Position numbers and translations under genes: made by a program. A model generated the notes under the pieces. It ran no database searches and was not told the DNA's origin. It worked only from the letters and a program-made list of their open reading frames with translations. From NCBI GenBank assembly GCA_025266875.1, contig JALLLT010000008.1, positions 1,116,001-1,180,000 on the forward strand: a DNA stretch of 64,000 nucleotides, given 5' to 3'. The DNA is from Fennellomyces sp. T-0311 (Eukaryota > Mucoromycota > Mucoromycetes > Mucorales > Lichtheimiaceae). The number at the start of each line of letters is the position of its first letter. The first letter of the stretch is position 1. Below, piece by piece: positions 1 to 12,093 of this stretch.

Positions 1-2281
1 GAAGAGGACTTTACAACCAACCTTTTTGGCTTGTCCCTCAGCGAACATTATACCGACTCGATGGTGATGAACGCTATCGACACTGCCCTCATTGAAATTC
101 GGAACATGGTAGAGCGCGGAAACCCAGAAGGTAGTGATGGTGTAGGATTGCAGGGGTGGTGCTAAGCAATTCAGGACAGGTTCATCCATCTTCACAGCCG
201 AAGCCTTAGCGCCGCTCTACAACCGACTCCTTATGCGAAAATCTTATTTGCTCGGTTTATTGTATCTATCACAACCCCGGTGCTCACATTTTGTCGATGC
301 AAAGACACAGTTTGGGAAGGTGCTGGAGCTTTTGGACATCAAAGAGGATCCTGCGGCGATTTCGACAACCATCGGAAAGGGAAAAGAAGTCGAAGGAGGT
401 TAGTGATATCAAGGGAGAGGGTACTACTGTGATCTAATGACCGATTGTAGCGTTTGATCCCAATATCAACCGTAAATTGACTTCACAAGCGCCTCCTCGG
501 CCAATTGCGCTACGATCAGATGAAGAGGTATGGTTTATTGAATTAGCGTGTCTGCCATGATGATGATCTAATGCCCAGTGTCAGTCCTACAAAGATTACA
601 AGGAGCTAGTGGAGCGCCTGCTTTCAATTTGTGATGTAACGAACTACTCCTCGATTGGGTCTCTCTTTGTAAGTGGTATTTGGAGAAAAAGTGAATTTGT
701 TGTTAAATGATAGTGAAAACAGAATTACTTCAAAAGCTTTGGTGGGACGCAGCCATACCCCGATGCTTTCTCAAGGTCAAAGTTAAATGTAAGCGATATG
801 AGCGTTGTCCGCTCAAGTTTTCGTTAAACATGATTATCTAGACTCTGTTTTATCATGACTTTCGGGTGTTTGGGAAAGAATCGGCGGTAAACATCGTATC
901 TCTCGCCATTGACGAACTCGTAAAGCCACCAAAATGGATTCTGTTTCCTAGCTCCATGCGTGCTCCTAGCAATATACCTTCAGCCGAACTAGAGCATGCC
1001 CGTCATAGTCTAGGCGAGTTTTTAAAGCGCGCTTCTGCTGTAAGATTACTATGAAAAAAGGATAGGCTTCAATGGTCAACGGCTAAAGCACATGATGGAT
1101 ATAGCCTTACATCGATTACTTTAAAATCCAATGCCACAACCGCTCACGCCAACGAAGGATCCTATGCAAAGTGCTCCAAGAATGGGAAGCACTGCAAGAA
1201 GAGGTAATTGTTTCATATTTTCACCGCACGACGAGTAAAATAACGTTTTACCTTTCCAAGGCTGAAGCTATCGATGTAACTTTCCAGAATTTAGCGGTAA
1301 GCCGATTAGTTGCGTTGTGAACTTGCATGCTAAGTCATCCAATAGCATATTGATTCATCGCCATACCACTTCTCGTGCTGGGCATACAACATCAAGCTCG
1401 AGATGATGGAGACCATTCTTTTGCTTGGTTTTGAGCTGGAACTGTACGGCAATCACGAATATCTCATGATCTACACGTAAGCATGGATAGTCTCCACTGA
1501 AAACACTCGGTCGTCTCACCCTTGACAATAAGGTATCTGGTGTACATATATCAAGCTAGAGGATACCTGTTGGAGCGTATCCAGTACGAAGTCGAACAGC
1601 AAAGTATGTTTACTGTGGCTACAGTGGGTGGCACTGTATTAACCTCAAGCATACCAGAACTAGATCCAAACGAGAAAGGCAAGAGTACTCAACAAGATAC
1701 AACCCCACTGGACCATGCGTCCCAATGCCTCAAAAGCCAGCGATATTTATCGCAGGCACAGTACTTGATTACAAATGCCATCATCAAAATCTTGGTGGTT
1801 GTCCAAGACAAAACGCACCAATTGGACATCCTGAAGCCGCGTTTTGATGACGAGGCCACACGGTTCCGTCAACGGTTTAAGGCATTTTCGACGCTCTCCT
1901 CGCCAGCACAACCGACAATTCAAGTGCTGGAAGAGGCGCGTGCCAGTTATGAAGCGTTAGAAACCAGTGACTTGCTAAAGGCGGCACAAAAGGACATGCA
2001 GAGTGCAAAGGTTTTACTGGAACAATTATTAAGCTTTCCCATCGATCACACGCGATCTGAGAAATGTCGCGAATCGTTCGAACAAGTAAGTTCAACAAAG
2101 TGTATATTGAATGGATTGCTTAGTAACGTTTTTGCGCCAGGAACTGCTTGGATTGAAACGCACTTGCGTGGGCAATATTATCACGATCGTGCGGTTATCT
2201 GACAAGAAAAACCTGGTTAAAAAAGTAGATGTTACCTTTAGATATCATCCTTCCTGGCCTGTTATCGAACTGAAGAACTGA
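1..2281 (+). CDS. NAA35: NatC N-terminal acetyltransferase auxiliary subunit NAA35/Mak10 (5' partial)
   Basis: The gene enters the window without its start. Joined exons read EEDFTTNLFGLSLSEHY, LAPLYNRLLMRKSYLLGLLY, YHFSCWAYNIKLEMMETIL and LLGFELELYGNHEYLMIYTY, the order and spacing of the Mak10/NAA35 family. In that family this protein is the large scaffold that anchors the NatC catalytic subunit NAA30 to ribosomes, so that nascent chains starting Met-Leu/Ile/Phe are acetylated. Several 45-70 nt GT-AG introns interrupt it. The long open stretch from 1522 runs to a stop at 2202, but an intron at 2086-2140 (GTAAGT...GCCAG) gives a better C-terminus, ending YHPSWPVIELKN at 2281, which matches the family's last segment. 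The N-terminal quarter lies outside. It is followed 153 bp later by SF3A3 on the same strand. Confidence 0.85.
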
Positions 2282-2434
2282 TGGCGGCCACAGGAACTTG
2301 ACTGTATCATAAACGCTTATTTATAAAAGAAATCACCAACAATCACTTTTGCCCACCTGAAACCATAGCGACGGTCATTGAATTTGGTGGCTCCACACAC
2401 TCTTCCTCGCCAACGTTACTTTCGAAGAAATACA

Positions 2435-4258
2435 ATGAACAATTTAATTGAACGACAAAGAGGGTACGATTACCCAATGATCCTGTGCATTAATACTGAA
2501 GTTGTCACTGCGCTTTAGCATTCATGAAGAGATTGAACGCCTAGAACAGGCGATCGTTGATCAGTTCATGGAAGATCCAAAAACACATCGCGACCGTCTA
2601 CGCAATGAGCATGTTGTCGACAAGTTCCTGACACGCATTGCAGATAAGAGCAACGAGCTTTACGACATGTATGAAGACAAAGACGGGTAAGCGAGCGAAG
2701 TTCACGCCATTCTACTAAAAAGAAGAAAAGAAGCTTACAGTGACATACACAGACTTCGACAATCTGAAATCGAGGCACTTTCCGGATCATCCGAATTCAG
2801 CGAGTTCTACGAACGTCTGCGCGTAATCAAAGATCACCATCGTAAATACCCCAATGAACCAGTCGAGCCACCAGAGATGGAATTCATTTATATGAATCAA
2901 AATGGCGACGACGGCGAAGAAGACGGTAAGCGCAACAGAGAGGTATAGAAAGGACATTGATTGATAGAGACATATAGAACTTGAAAAGAAGTTCTCAGGT
3001 GAGGAAAGCTACGGTCGGTACCTGGATTTCAATGCATTGCACGGCGAATATATCAACCTCAAAGCTGTCAAGAAGATGGACTATCTCCAGTATCTGAACG
3101 AATTTGACGATTTCGCCAAGGTGTACCCTAAATCGATCAAAACAAGCCCTGAATACAAAGCGTAAGTTCTGGTTTGAAGCAAAGCAGCAAGCGTCTTATT
3201 GTTCGATGCAGATACTTGGATCACATGAGCGAGTACCTGTATTCGTTTTTCCGTCGAGCAAAGCCGCTGTTTGACCTCACTGAGATGGAAGAAAAGGCAA
3301 AGAAAGAGCTGGAAGAGAACTGGCAGCAGGGCAAGGTGGCTGGGTGGGAAGAGATTGCCAACGAAACGTCAGATCCAGGATTGTACTGCAATGCCTGTAA
3401 GTGTGTAGCGATATCTTCAAAAGACGGGTGGAGCTAATTTCATTGCGCAGGCCAGAAGCAGTTCACAAAAGAGACGGTGTACAATGCTCATTTGCAGGGC
3501 AAGAAGCATATCAACAACGTAAAGAAAGCAGGTGATGAAGCAAATGGCAGTTCCGGCAATAGTGGCCCCAAGAACGACCGGCGGATGGATATCGCAGAGA
3601 AGGAGCTACTGATACGGAAATACACCGAGGGACTGTCAGACATACGGGAAGAGACAAAGGCGAATGTGGAACGAAAGCAAGCACTCACGGACAAGGAGCG
3701 TACGGTAGGTTGGAGTGTTTCGGAGGAGTCGGTCATTGGTATTGATGGTGATCTGCATAGCTCGAACAAGATCAGGAAGAAATCGACCTTGCAGAGCAAG
3801 AGTCAGATGACGATGATGAAGATCGTATTTATAATCCTCTTAAACTGCCGCTCGGCTGGGACGGTAAGCCTATTCCGTACTGGCTGTACAAGCTCCACGG
3901 TCTTGGCGTGGAGTATCCCTGTGAGATCTGCGGTAACTACGTCTACATGGGCCGCAAGGCGTTCGATAAGCATTTCCAGGAATGGCGTCATGCGCATGGT
4001 ATGCGTTGCCTTGGCATTCCGAACACTCGACATTTCCACGAGATCACAAAGATTGATGACGCCTATGCCTGTGAGTTCCCATGGCCCCATGCTACTTTAC
4101 GGTTTGCTGACTCTTTAAATGTAGTATACGAGAAGTTAAAGAAGGAAAACGCGGCCGAAGATTTTGTGGCGGACTCGATGGAGGAGTTCGAGGACGATGA
4201 GGGCAACGTGTTCAACAGAAAGACATACGAGGATCTGCGACGACAGGGTATCCTCTAG
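2435..4258 (+). CDS. SF3A3: Splicing factor 3A subunit 3 (SF3a60/Prp9)
   Basis: This is a component of the U2 snRNP SF3a complex, needed to form the 17S U2 snRNP and the pre-spliceosome in the nucleus. The start is ATG at 2435; the first exon (MNNLIERQR) matches the family N-terminus and is joined by an intron at 2464-2518. The second exon ends DMYEDKDG, as in SF3a60. An internal zinc finger (YCNAC-QKQF...[10 protein letters not shown]) is split by an intron near 3400. The C-terminal half has the diagnostic [20 protein letters not shown], then a C2H2 finger ([19 protein letters not shown]) and [13 protein letters not shown]. It ends [12 protein letters not shown] at the TAG of 4258. About seven exons are needed, all with GT-AG borders. 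The match is complete and intact. Confidence 0.93.
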
Positions 4259-4360
4259 ATCAATGGGAAAAAGTAAAGTAATAAAGTAAAATGCATTTTC
4301 TAAATGACAAGACACACAGGAAATATTTACAAAAACATATACAAAATTGGTAAGTGCTGC

Positions 4361-6326
4361 TCAATCGTCATCCAGCTTTGAAACCGTTCCCCCCTGCTGA
4401 ATGACATCTGCTGCTGCAAGGCCCTTGAGAACCGCGTCGTTAGGACACTTGTCGGGCGCAAAGTGCACGATGAACGAAACGTTGGGTGTGTACAGACGCG
4501 GCAATGTGTTGAACGTCTGATCGTCTCCATCCAGCAACAGCACATGGCCTCTGTTCTCGGGCCTGTTGATGATGTCTGCCATCGCCCCTTGTTCGAATGA
4601 CGGGCCCCGGTTAAACCAGTCTGTCGCGCTCTGCACATCTCGCAGAAATTGGAGACTCCAGGGTGAGTTTCGGATAAGGAATACACCAGCGTTGATCATC
4701 TTGTCTTGATGCGGTCGAGCAATCACCAGGTCGATCTCGCTGAAGCTGCGAGAGTATTCGTCGCTTAGTTTCTCCATCAATGCTTCGATAGTTCGATTGT
4801 AGTCCATGATGACGGCATCCATATCGAGCCAAAACAGCCATCGATACTTTGGAAGCACTTTCTCAATGACATCGATCTTGCCCCAGACCGTCTTGCGATG
4901 CTTTAGCTGCTGCTGTGCAAATTCAGATGACCTTGAAACAAATGAATAGCCATTCTGCAGTGCATACTGACGCTTGTTCTCAGCCGCAAAGGTGGCTGAA
5001 GGTTCCATGCACTGATCATAAATATACGATGATGTAACCACGGCAATGCTGGCTGGGTCTCGATCATTGGGTCGATCTGTGGAATAGTAGTGTCGAATAC
5101 AGGTAGGGATGGAGCGCATGCTAGTCCAGCTGGCAAGGTCAGCGAATTCCTTGTCCTGGTAAACGTGCGTGATAACATGATCTTCAATATGAACCGATTC
5201 GACATTATTCTCCCAACGAATAAACCGTCTTGTCTCGCTCTTTTCATCCTCGCGAATGAACTCGGGAATCAATCGTCCTTGCGCTTCGACCGCTTCTTCC
5301 GGTTCCAACAACGCATCTGTTTCAGCCTTGAGCACACCGGAAACAGCGCGGTAGTAATTGTAAGTGTTTGTCAATAAATGTCTCGATACAGCAAACTGTC
5401 TCTGGATTTGATTGCGCTTGCTCATCGCGAGCTGTACGGCGTCAGATCCAATGACGAATGCACGCTTGTCATCCTCGCTTCCTGTAAATGTGCCCCACAC
5501 CATGTTGAGAGGCTGGTCCATGCTAACGACATACGGCAAATTCGAGTATTCGCCAATCACACCGGCATCGAGCTCGCGTTTGACAACATGAAGTTGGATA
5601 AATGTTTCGATGTCCTGGACAATCAGATAATCGTACTCGATCCTCCGGGATACCTTAAGTGTGTTTTCAACCTATATGTATATCAGTGTAAACAAGGGTT
5701 TGGAAGCATTGGAAGTTTCTAAATACCCAATCCAAGATGGTTTCTTGTTCAAATGGAACATCGCTTGGCATTTCCACCATGTCGTTCCATTCCATTTTCT
5801 CAGCCTCGTAGCGCCTTCGGAGCGGGGTATTGGGCGCAGGTGATCCACCGTGGATCCAAAATGTGTAAAATACGTCCGTATTGTAGCGCATACAAGGGAC
5901 AAGGTTGTCGTACAGACCAAAATAGGTTGCACGGATCAGGTTCCGCCGAGACTCGTACGGAGCTTCGGAGGCGATAATCACAATGTATGCATAGTGCGTT
6001 GTGCCATCTGTTGTTTCCACCGATATGCCGGTATCACTTTCTTCTTCGAATGGCGCTTTTTGTGTTGTTGTCGGTGGCATGTTACTGATAACTGGGGTTG
6101 GATCTTCTGCAACAATTATCTTATCGTCATCAAGGCTACTCGGCACAATGATTTCTTCTTCTGGCGTATTAGAAACGAGACGTGCATTAAACGCAAGTAT
6201 GAACAAAAGGCATGTCAACCCTAGCATGAGAATAGCTCGTCGAGTGCTGCTCGTCTGATGATTTGTTGTTGCCGGTGTTGTTAGCGGCTGTATCCATAAC
6301 GTTTCATGCGGTTGTTTTTTTGCCAT
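4361..6326 (-). CDS. Membrane-anchored glycosyltransferase: GT31-like segment fused to GT34 domain
   Basis: Two exons (6326-5727 and 5671-4361; intron of 55 nt with GTATTT...CATATAG) give a protein of 636 residues. The start at 6326 puts one hydrophobic anchor at residues 31-48, so a type II Golgi membrane protein is expected. The C-terminal 280 residues are a GT34 (GMA12/MNN10 type) catalytic domain: DQCMEPSATFAAENK, GYSFVSRSSEF, then WLDMDAVIMD with the metal-binding DxD near residues 483-485, and a later INAGVFLIRNSPWS. GT34 enzymes in fungi transfer galactose or mannose to N-glycans. The region between anchor and GT34 (YAYIVIIASEAPYESRRNLIRATYF ... EYDYLIVQDIETFIQL) resembles the start of GT31 beta-1,3-glycosyltransferases (RRxxIRxT motif, then xDxxxxDFxDxYxNL-like VQDIETF). 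The fusion and its donor/acceptor are inference. Confidence 0.82.
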
Positions 6327-6467
6327 TTGTTTTGTGTGGGAAAAGGAGAGAGAAGAGAAGAAAAGGGGTATGAGGAACAGAAAAAAAAAGTAAAGCCTAC
6401 TCAGCCCGATGAAGGAAAACCCGCAGTGGGTGCTTGTACACAGCCCAATCTCTTGTTTACAAAGCAT

Positions 6468-8680
6468 TCCACCAAAATAGTATGGTATGATTACCGTGCG
6501 TTTCGGTGTAGTTTATTATAATGACGGATAATAATAGAGTTGGCTTGTAGAAAGACCGGATATAGTCAGGGTCCGTTGCACAGTGGCGTTTGCGGTCCAA
6601 AAAGCATAAACGTCGATCTTTATAAGGTTACTACAAAAATAATATACTTTAGAACAGCGAGAAGTTAATAGTCATGAACAGATAGCTGATCTGGACTTGT
6701 TATTAATAGTACTCGTCTGTTTTCACTTGCTGATCTTTTTGGTAGGGTTGAGCGGACGATGGGAGCAAAGTTACACTTTTTTCGCGGGGTGTACAATATA
6801 AAAAAATCACACAGGTTTAGGCAATTGACCAAAAAAAACCTTTATTTTATTCCGTGAAATCAAGTGTTCCTAAGCCCCTTTTACCATGCGACCGAATGTC
6901 CTTTTTTTCTGATCACGATCTACGTGATACGTAGAATACCGTAAAGCATACAGAAGCAGAGCCTTTTTTTACTCCAGCCCAAACGTAAAATCTCACGTGC
7001 AATTAAGCGTATTACAAAATGCATGAAAATTGGAAAAAGGTCGGTAGAGTAAAGATTTTCCTTAATGGTTAAAATTGTCTCACACAAACGGTACAATTAT
7101 TACCTTAAAAAAGTGGATTACGGGAAAACACCTACCCTTTGGATTGGAAAAACATTGAGTGTCAAAAAGCTTGTATCCGAGGAACTGTGTGGAACCCTTC
7201 CATGGGAACAATCCGTGAAACACTTTTCTCATGGAGACTGTAGTTTTCGTCGATTGATCAAAAACCAAATTATAAGCTATTATATAACTACGATTATACT
7301 TCTCACAAACGAAATGAGTAAATAAATATATATTTCTAAAATTCAGCGAAGGCTCTCTATTGGTGTACCAAAAACTTTATCTAAGGCACATTAAAAGTCC
7401 ACTATGTGTCGATGTATCGATGTGCCAATGTACGACGTACCCTCAGACATTCCAAATATATTGTTCTCTTGTCCGGTTCAGAGTTACAATTCGTCATACC
7501 AAATGGTAATTGAGAGGTACAAGAGCTCCCGAAATGGGGAAGGCGGTTGTATATTTCCACTTCGAGACTTACCGATTTTTTTGTTTATCTCTGGCTAGAA
7601 CATGAAAGAGGAACTGTGGCTTAAAGCTCAATACTAAAGTAAAAAGAAAGGATCTTACAGAGCAGCAATTGCAAGTAAGAAGAGCGCAAAAGGAATTATA
7701 TAGCTGTAATCCAGAAATGTAAAAGGTTTTGGAAAACTGGTGCTAGATTACGTAATCCAGCAAACCATCTGAGTACACACGCAGGTCTTCTGACTCGTGA
7801 ATACTTTGCTTCCAGAATTTTTTACAAGATGCTGATACGCAAACCGGGTATTGCTCAAGATACTGCATTTCAAAACCCTTTTGTCTCTTCTAGCCCGTAC
7901 TACACTGCTATATATTTCCACTATATAACTCAAGGTGGCGGCATCTCCAGGTAGTAAGTAATCCAGTAGGTACTGATATTAGCCACTTCAAAACACCGCA
8001 TAACGTCATCGCATTCGATAATAGATACCGATCTTTGATTTTTACGATCGTGCTTAGCGTATTACGGCAACAGTCAACCAGATTTTCTGATTTCATCAAA
8101 TATAGACTAAATCATATAAATATTCATGCTGATGATCGTGGTATTCCCAAGCATACTTCATCTCTTATGGCTTGTATGCATTAGCATTCGTCATACGTGT
8201 GCACAGTAGCCCTCCCATCACTACATCTATCGATGAAAGGTACAAAATGTGAACAAAAAGGCCGACCAGTTATGCTTGATCGTATCAAGTTGGGCCATGT
8301 TCTTAGCAGCACAAGGCTGGTACTAGTCCAAGAATCTCAGTGGCTTACAGTCTGCCCCCGACATTTGCAACTGTAAAATCCAGAGACTTAGTCGCACAAA
8401 AAAAAGATTTTGCAATAAGTGATATTTATTACATAAGAAAACCTTGTGGTAATTTCCTACAAATGATTACAAAAATGGGACTGTCTCGAAATCGAGCGCT
8501 CCAAAGCCCGGGATTCCACTGCACTTTATATCATTTAGGATGATGGGGTGCATCTTTTTGGGAAACGTATGCGCCCGTCCCAAGAAGATTATTTGCATTT
8601 TTAAAACGCGTTATATAGAAGGATCACGTTACATACAATTCAATTCGACAACAGTTCTAGCAATCTAGTATTAATATTTA
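6468..8680. other. AT-rich intergenic stretch, nothing recognised
   Basis: Between the glycosyltransferase 5' end and the F-box relics there is about 2.2 kb of AT-rich DNA with many stops in all frames. Short open frames here start mostly with non-ATG codons, lack conserved residues and show no splice pattern that would join them. No repeat or transposon end was recognised. Confidence 0.5.
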
Positions 8681-8689
8681 AATCAGGAT

Positions 8690-9420
8690 ACCGCCCATTG
8701 TTGCATTAGACATTGAATCATGGAAAGTAATTGTCTGACCATGCCAGGCAACTTTTTATCGTCTTGCCGTTTACTTCAAAATACTCTAAATCCGGACAGC
8801 GATCACCCAAAATAACAATGTCTCGGTGTCGTATTCAATACGATGGAATGTCATTGTCCTTAATTTGGGAAAGGCCAGACACTTAAATAATGAGGACCAA
8901 TCCAAACCGATTTGCTTTGCAGGTACACTGTGCCCAATGTACTCCAGGGTTTCCACATTTTGCATAAGAAACATTCGGATCGTATGAGGATTGGCCTGAG
9001 CTACTTCAGATACCACAAAGCAGCTGAAGACCAGGAGGGTCAGTCGCATTCATATCAGGTAGTAACATAGGATACTTGACAGAATCATCCGCAGATGCAT
9101 CTAAATAAACGAGTTTTGGGCACGATGAGAAAACTTAATTGAGAACCAGCATCGGATGATTGGTAAATGTGTAATACGGAATCGTGTAGTGGAGATATCG
9201 CAAGTTGGGGCACTTTTGCAGAATCGCGGTCAGCTCATGCACAAAGTTCCATGCCGATAGCTACGTGGATTAAATTTGTGAATCCATACAAGCGCCGTAG
9301 TCTTATGTTTTCCGTCAAATGTGCCATTCCTAGCAATAGATCGTCTTTAACGTAGTGCATTTCATGCAAGCGGATAAAATAAATCTTGGATCTGTGCAAA
9401 GCTAGGTGCCTGAAAATCTT
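8690..9420 (-). pseudogene. F-box/LRR family relic 1 (LRR part only)
   Basis: Read on the minus strand in shifting frames, this stretch keeps the LRR signature of the window's intact F-box/LRR genes. Near 9300-9170 it reads FTNLIHVAIGMEL then AILQKCPNLRYLHY; near 9140 SSCPKLVYLDAS; near 8960-8860 MQNVETLEYIGHS, DWSSLF and FPKLRTMTFHRIEYD; and near 8800 ILGDRCPDLEYFEV. These match, in order, ILQKSPNLEYLAY, WCPKLAHLEL, HMDTLEYIS, DWSATL, CPRLRILVCHGIKYY and RCNAIEELVITGD in intact copies. Frameshifts and stops separate the blocks, and neither F-box nor C-terminus is left. Confidence 0.72.
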
Positions 9421-9479
9421 TTGAACACCAACATCCCCTTTCTGATGTAATATGATGCAGCTCCAAGTTCTACGGATGT

Positions 9480-10640
9480 TTCAGTTCGTCGAGTGTTTCC
9501 TTTCTAGTCATGCAAAACGACTTTTTTCCCCAATGTAGGACAATGATAAATCATGGTTAAAGTCCAATTTGCATATGGAATATTGTCGCGTAGTCTTGGT
9601 GGATTCATATCCTTTGGAATTGAAACCAGTCTAGTCCACTATCGGCATTTCGACTAAAACCGATGTTAGCCGGTTTTGTCTCAAAACTTGCCCTATTGTC
9701 ACCGGAACGTAGCCATGCGCCTCACACACCATAAAGGAATGCAATCCAGAGTTGGTCACAGATTGGTATATTACTGGATCTGGGTGTGCAGTGAGCCAAT
9801 TTTAATTCGCCTCGAGGTAAATCAGTTTTGGATGCAGACGAAGGATGGTTCCAACATTATGACATATTAGAATGTAAGCGAGGAGCGTCGTCACGGTTCA
9901 TCCTATATACATACGCAAACAAAAGATACTGTGGTTTCGGACGCTGTTCAACGATGGGTATAATGGTAAGGTCCATCTCCGTGTTAGCGTTCAATGCCAA
10001 ATGCGGCAGATATTTGAAAACTGTGGTGTTAGGCTCGTTGTCATCGTTGCGACGATTCGCATGATGCTGGCAACGACGACTGTAGCTTTGGGAACAATAG
10101 AAGCGCTCAGGCCATGGGCATGCCCTGATTATGTTGTGTAACGGCAAGCTACTTCTGTGGAGGATGAGTCGCCGCATTTGTGGCAAGGGTTTTAAACAAT
10201 GCTCTGAAACTTCGATGACACACTCCATTACATCGGGCTAATTGTAAGAGTGCATATCAATGACTATACTTTGCTTTCTTGAAATACGATTTAATACATA
10301 CGTACTGTCTGGATTCGGATATAGTGGCATATGGAAACTCGGTCCATCGCCAGAGAAAGAGGCCTTGTTCATCTTCAACACGATACATCGTTATCTTATT
10401 AACGTGGTTACCAACGGAAAATTCCCATTACTTGCTATTCATGTATGCAGTACGAAAGATCCGCTACACTGACCAAAGGTTTCGTGTGTACTGAGACATA
10501 GCTGGATACCATGACCGGCACATTGCCGGGCAATTCAAATTATCTGGCTAATCAAGGAAATACACAATCAATGCGGGGATTTCAATGGACAAGAAGCTGA
10601 AAACTGCTGGCAATGTAAGGCATTGTGATCACGCTTGGTT
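9480..10640 (-). pseudogene. F-box/LRR family relic 2 (F-box plus first LRRs)
   Basis: On the minus strand this relic begins with a decayed F-box: EIPALIVYFLD, a stop, then NCPAMCRSWYPAMSQYTR (about 10590-10490), matching LPFEI...IFSYL..DCL.CMAVCR.WY..VP.YSRD. After two more stops comes WEFSVGNHVNKITMYRVEDE (about 10430), matching RWEQCVGNHVKRVTF. Further down are HNIIRACP, FKYLPHLALNANTEMDLTII, GTILRLHPKLIYLEAN and LHSFMVCEAHGYVPVTIGQV (to about 9690), all recognisable LRR blocks of the family. It breaks up near 9480, just upstream of relic 1, in the same orientation, so the two are tandem copies. Confidence 0.75.
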
Positions 10641-10644
10641 GTGG

Positions 10645-12040
10645 CGCAGAATGGAAAGACGCTCAGCAATAGGTGAGGGCCAGAATGCGCTTCTACCTCT
10701 TTAAAGCCAACTTGTGTAACACCTTGGTTAGACAGAATAAATACTGGGAGCATGTTGAATTTGTATTGCGGTGGATAGAAAGCTTACTACTATGACTGAA
10801 CGCCTACACAAGTAATTCTAATTGGTATACATTCATAGCACGCGGAATGAAACATTATCCTTAACAAGCTTATAATAGCTGCAGCATATCACAACAGTGC
10901 CTGAGATGAGTGTATAACGTTATATGCAAGCACTACTGGACGTTTGTAAGACACAAAGATAATGGAAACCGGTTATATTGTTCGCGAACGGGTATTTTCA
11001 TAAGATTCAAATATGCAGGAGGATGTAATATACACTTGAAAGATGCATTCTCGATTGTCCTTTGCAGTTTCCATCGTAGATGATCAATGCAATGTAGTAT
11101 GCAGGTGTGACAGGCAATGTTGAAATACAGAGCATGCAGGGTACGGATTTCTTGTCTTGAGAGTTTATAACCAAGGCTGAGTCAGGATGGTTTCATCTGC
11201 GCATTCCCTTGCGCAATGCTACTTTTAGTAGTTTAGTTGCCTGTTCTAAACTGGGACAGCCTGATTGCATGGGAAATCATTGTGGATGTGTCAAAATCGA
11301 TTTTATTTCACTGACAAGAAAGAGATATGACTCACGTGGCTCGAGCGCATTTTCCGCTTCACTCACCGGTAATTTGGCCGACTATTCTTGGCACGTGCAC
11401 CTGAAGTTGCCATCATTTGTAGAATTCAGAGAAGGAGATAATGCCGCGATTTACTAAGAGATAGTTACAAAAGCAACTCGGCAAAAGCTGCAGAGTACAC
11501 GAAAGAAAGCTAATTTATTATACCCGGATCAACAGAACCATTAGTAGCTTTGAAAGGTTGCCCTTGATTTACAGAGAAAGCGAAGGTTCTGCAAACCTCG
11601 GTATCAGGGATTTATCAAGAGTGAGTATCCACGGTAACCAATGTATCCATAGTAACATTGTCGTGGGGTGCAATGGGAGATTTATTCGGCCTTTTGAAAA
11701 GACTCGTTCGATTTTTTTTAATGAATTCCAAAGTTGCCAGGGACAGAAAAGGTGTAACATGAATAACCAGCTTTGTTACATTTTTGGGCATGGGTGAAAA
11801 TCGCATTAGCGACCATTGTGTGTGGAACATTTTAGAACTACATATATGTAAGCAACGTTTGGAGGATCAGCAAATGCAGAGATAGATCACTGAGCAAAGA
11901 GAAGCAGAATTTTCATATGGCGATGAAGTCAAAGTGTATAAACAACAGCGGAAGCCATCTCGTCCTATCAGCGCGCATCGGACGGAGGTGCCGAAAATCT
12001 GTGCTACTGGCGGAAGACAAGTACATGGTTGCCTAGAGTT
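10645..12040. other. Intergenic stretch, nothing recognised
   Basis: About 1.4 kb between the F-box relics and the P450 reductase gene. Short open frames on both strands have no family motif. A pyrimidine-rich tract sits at its right end, just before the reductase start. Confidence 0.45.
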
Positions 12041-12043
12041 CCT

Positions 12044-12093
12044 TACCTCCTTTTTTTTTCTCTTTTCTTTGTCAACCAACTTTAAATTTTGCC
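12044..12093 (+). promoter_or_regulatory. Pyrimidine-rich leader before the P450 reductase start
   Basis: A C/T-rich run (CCTCC, then T and CTTTT blocks) lies within 50 bp of the ATG at 12094. Such tracts are common just upstream of, or at, transcription starts of highly expressed fungal genes. Its role here is inferred from position only. Confidence 0.35.
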
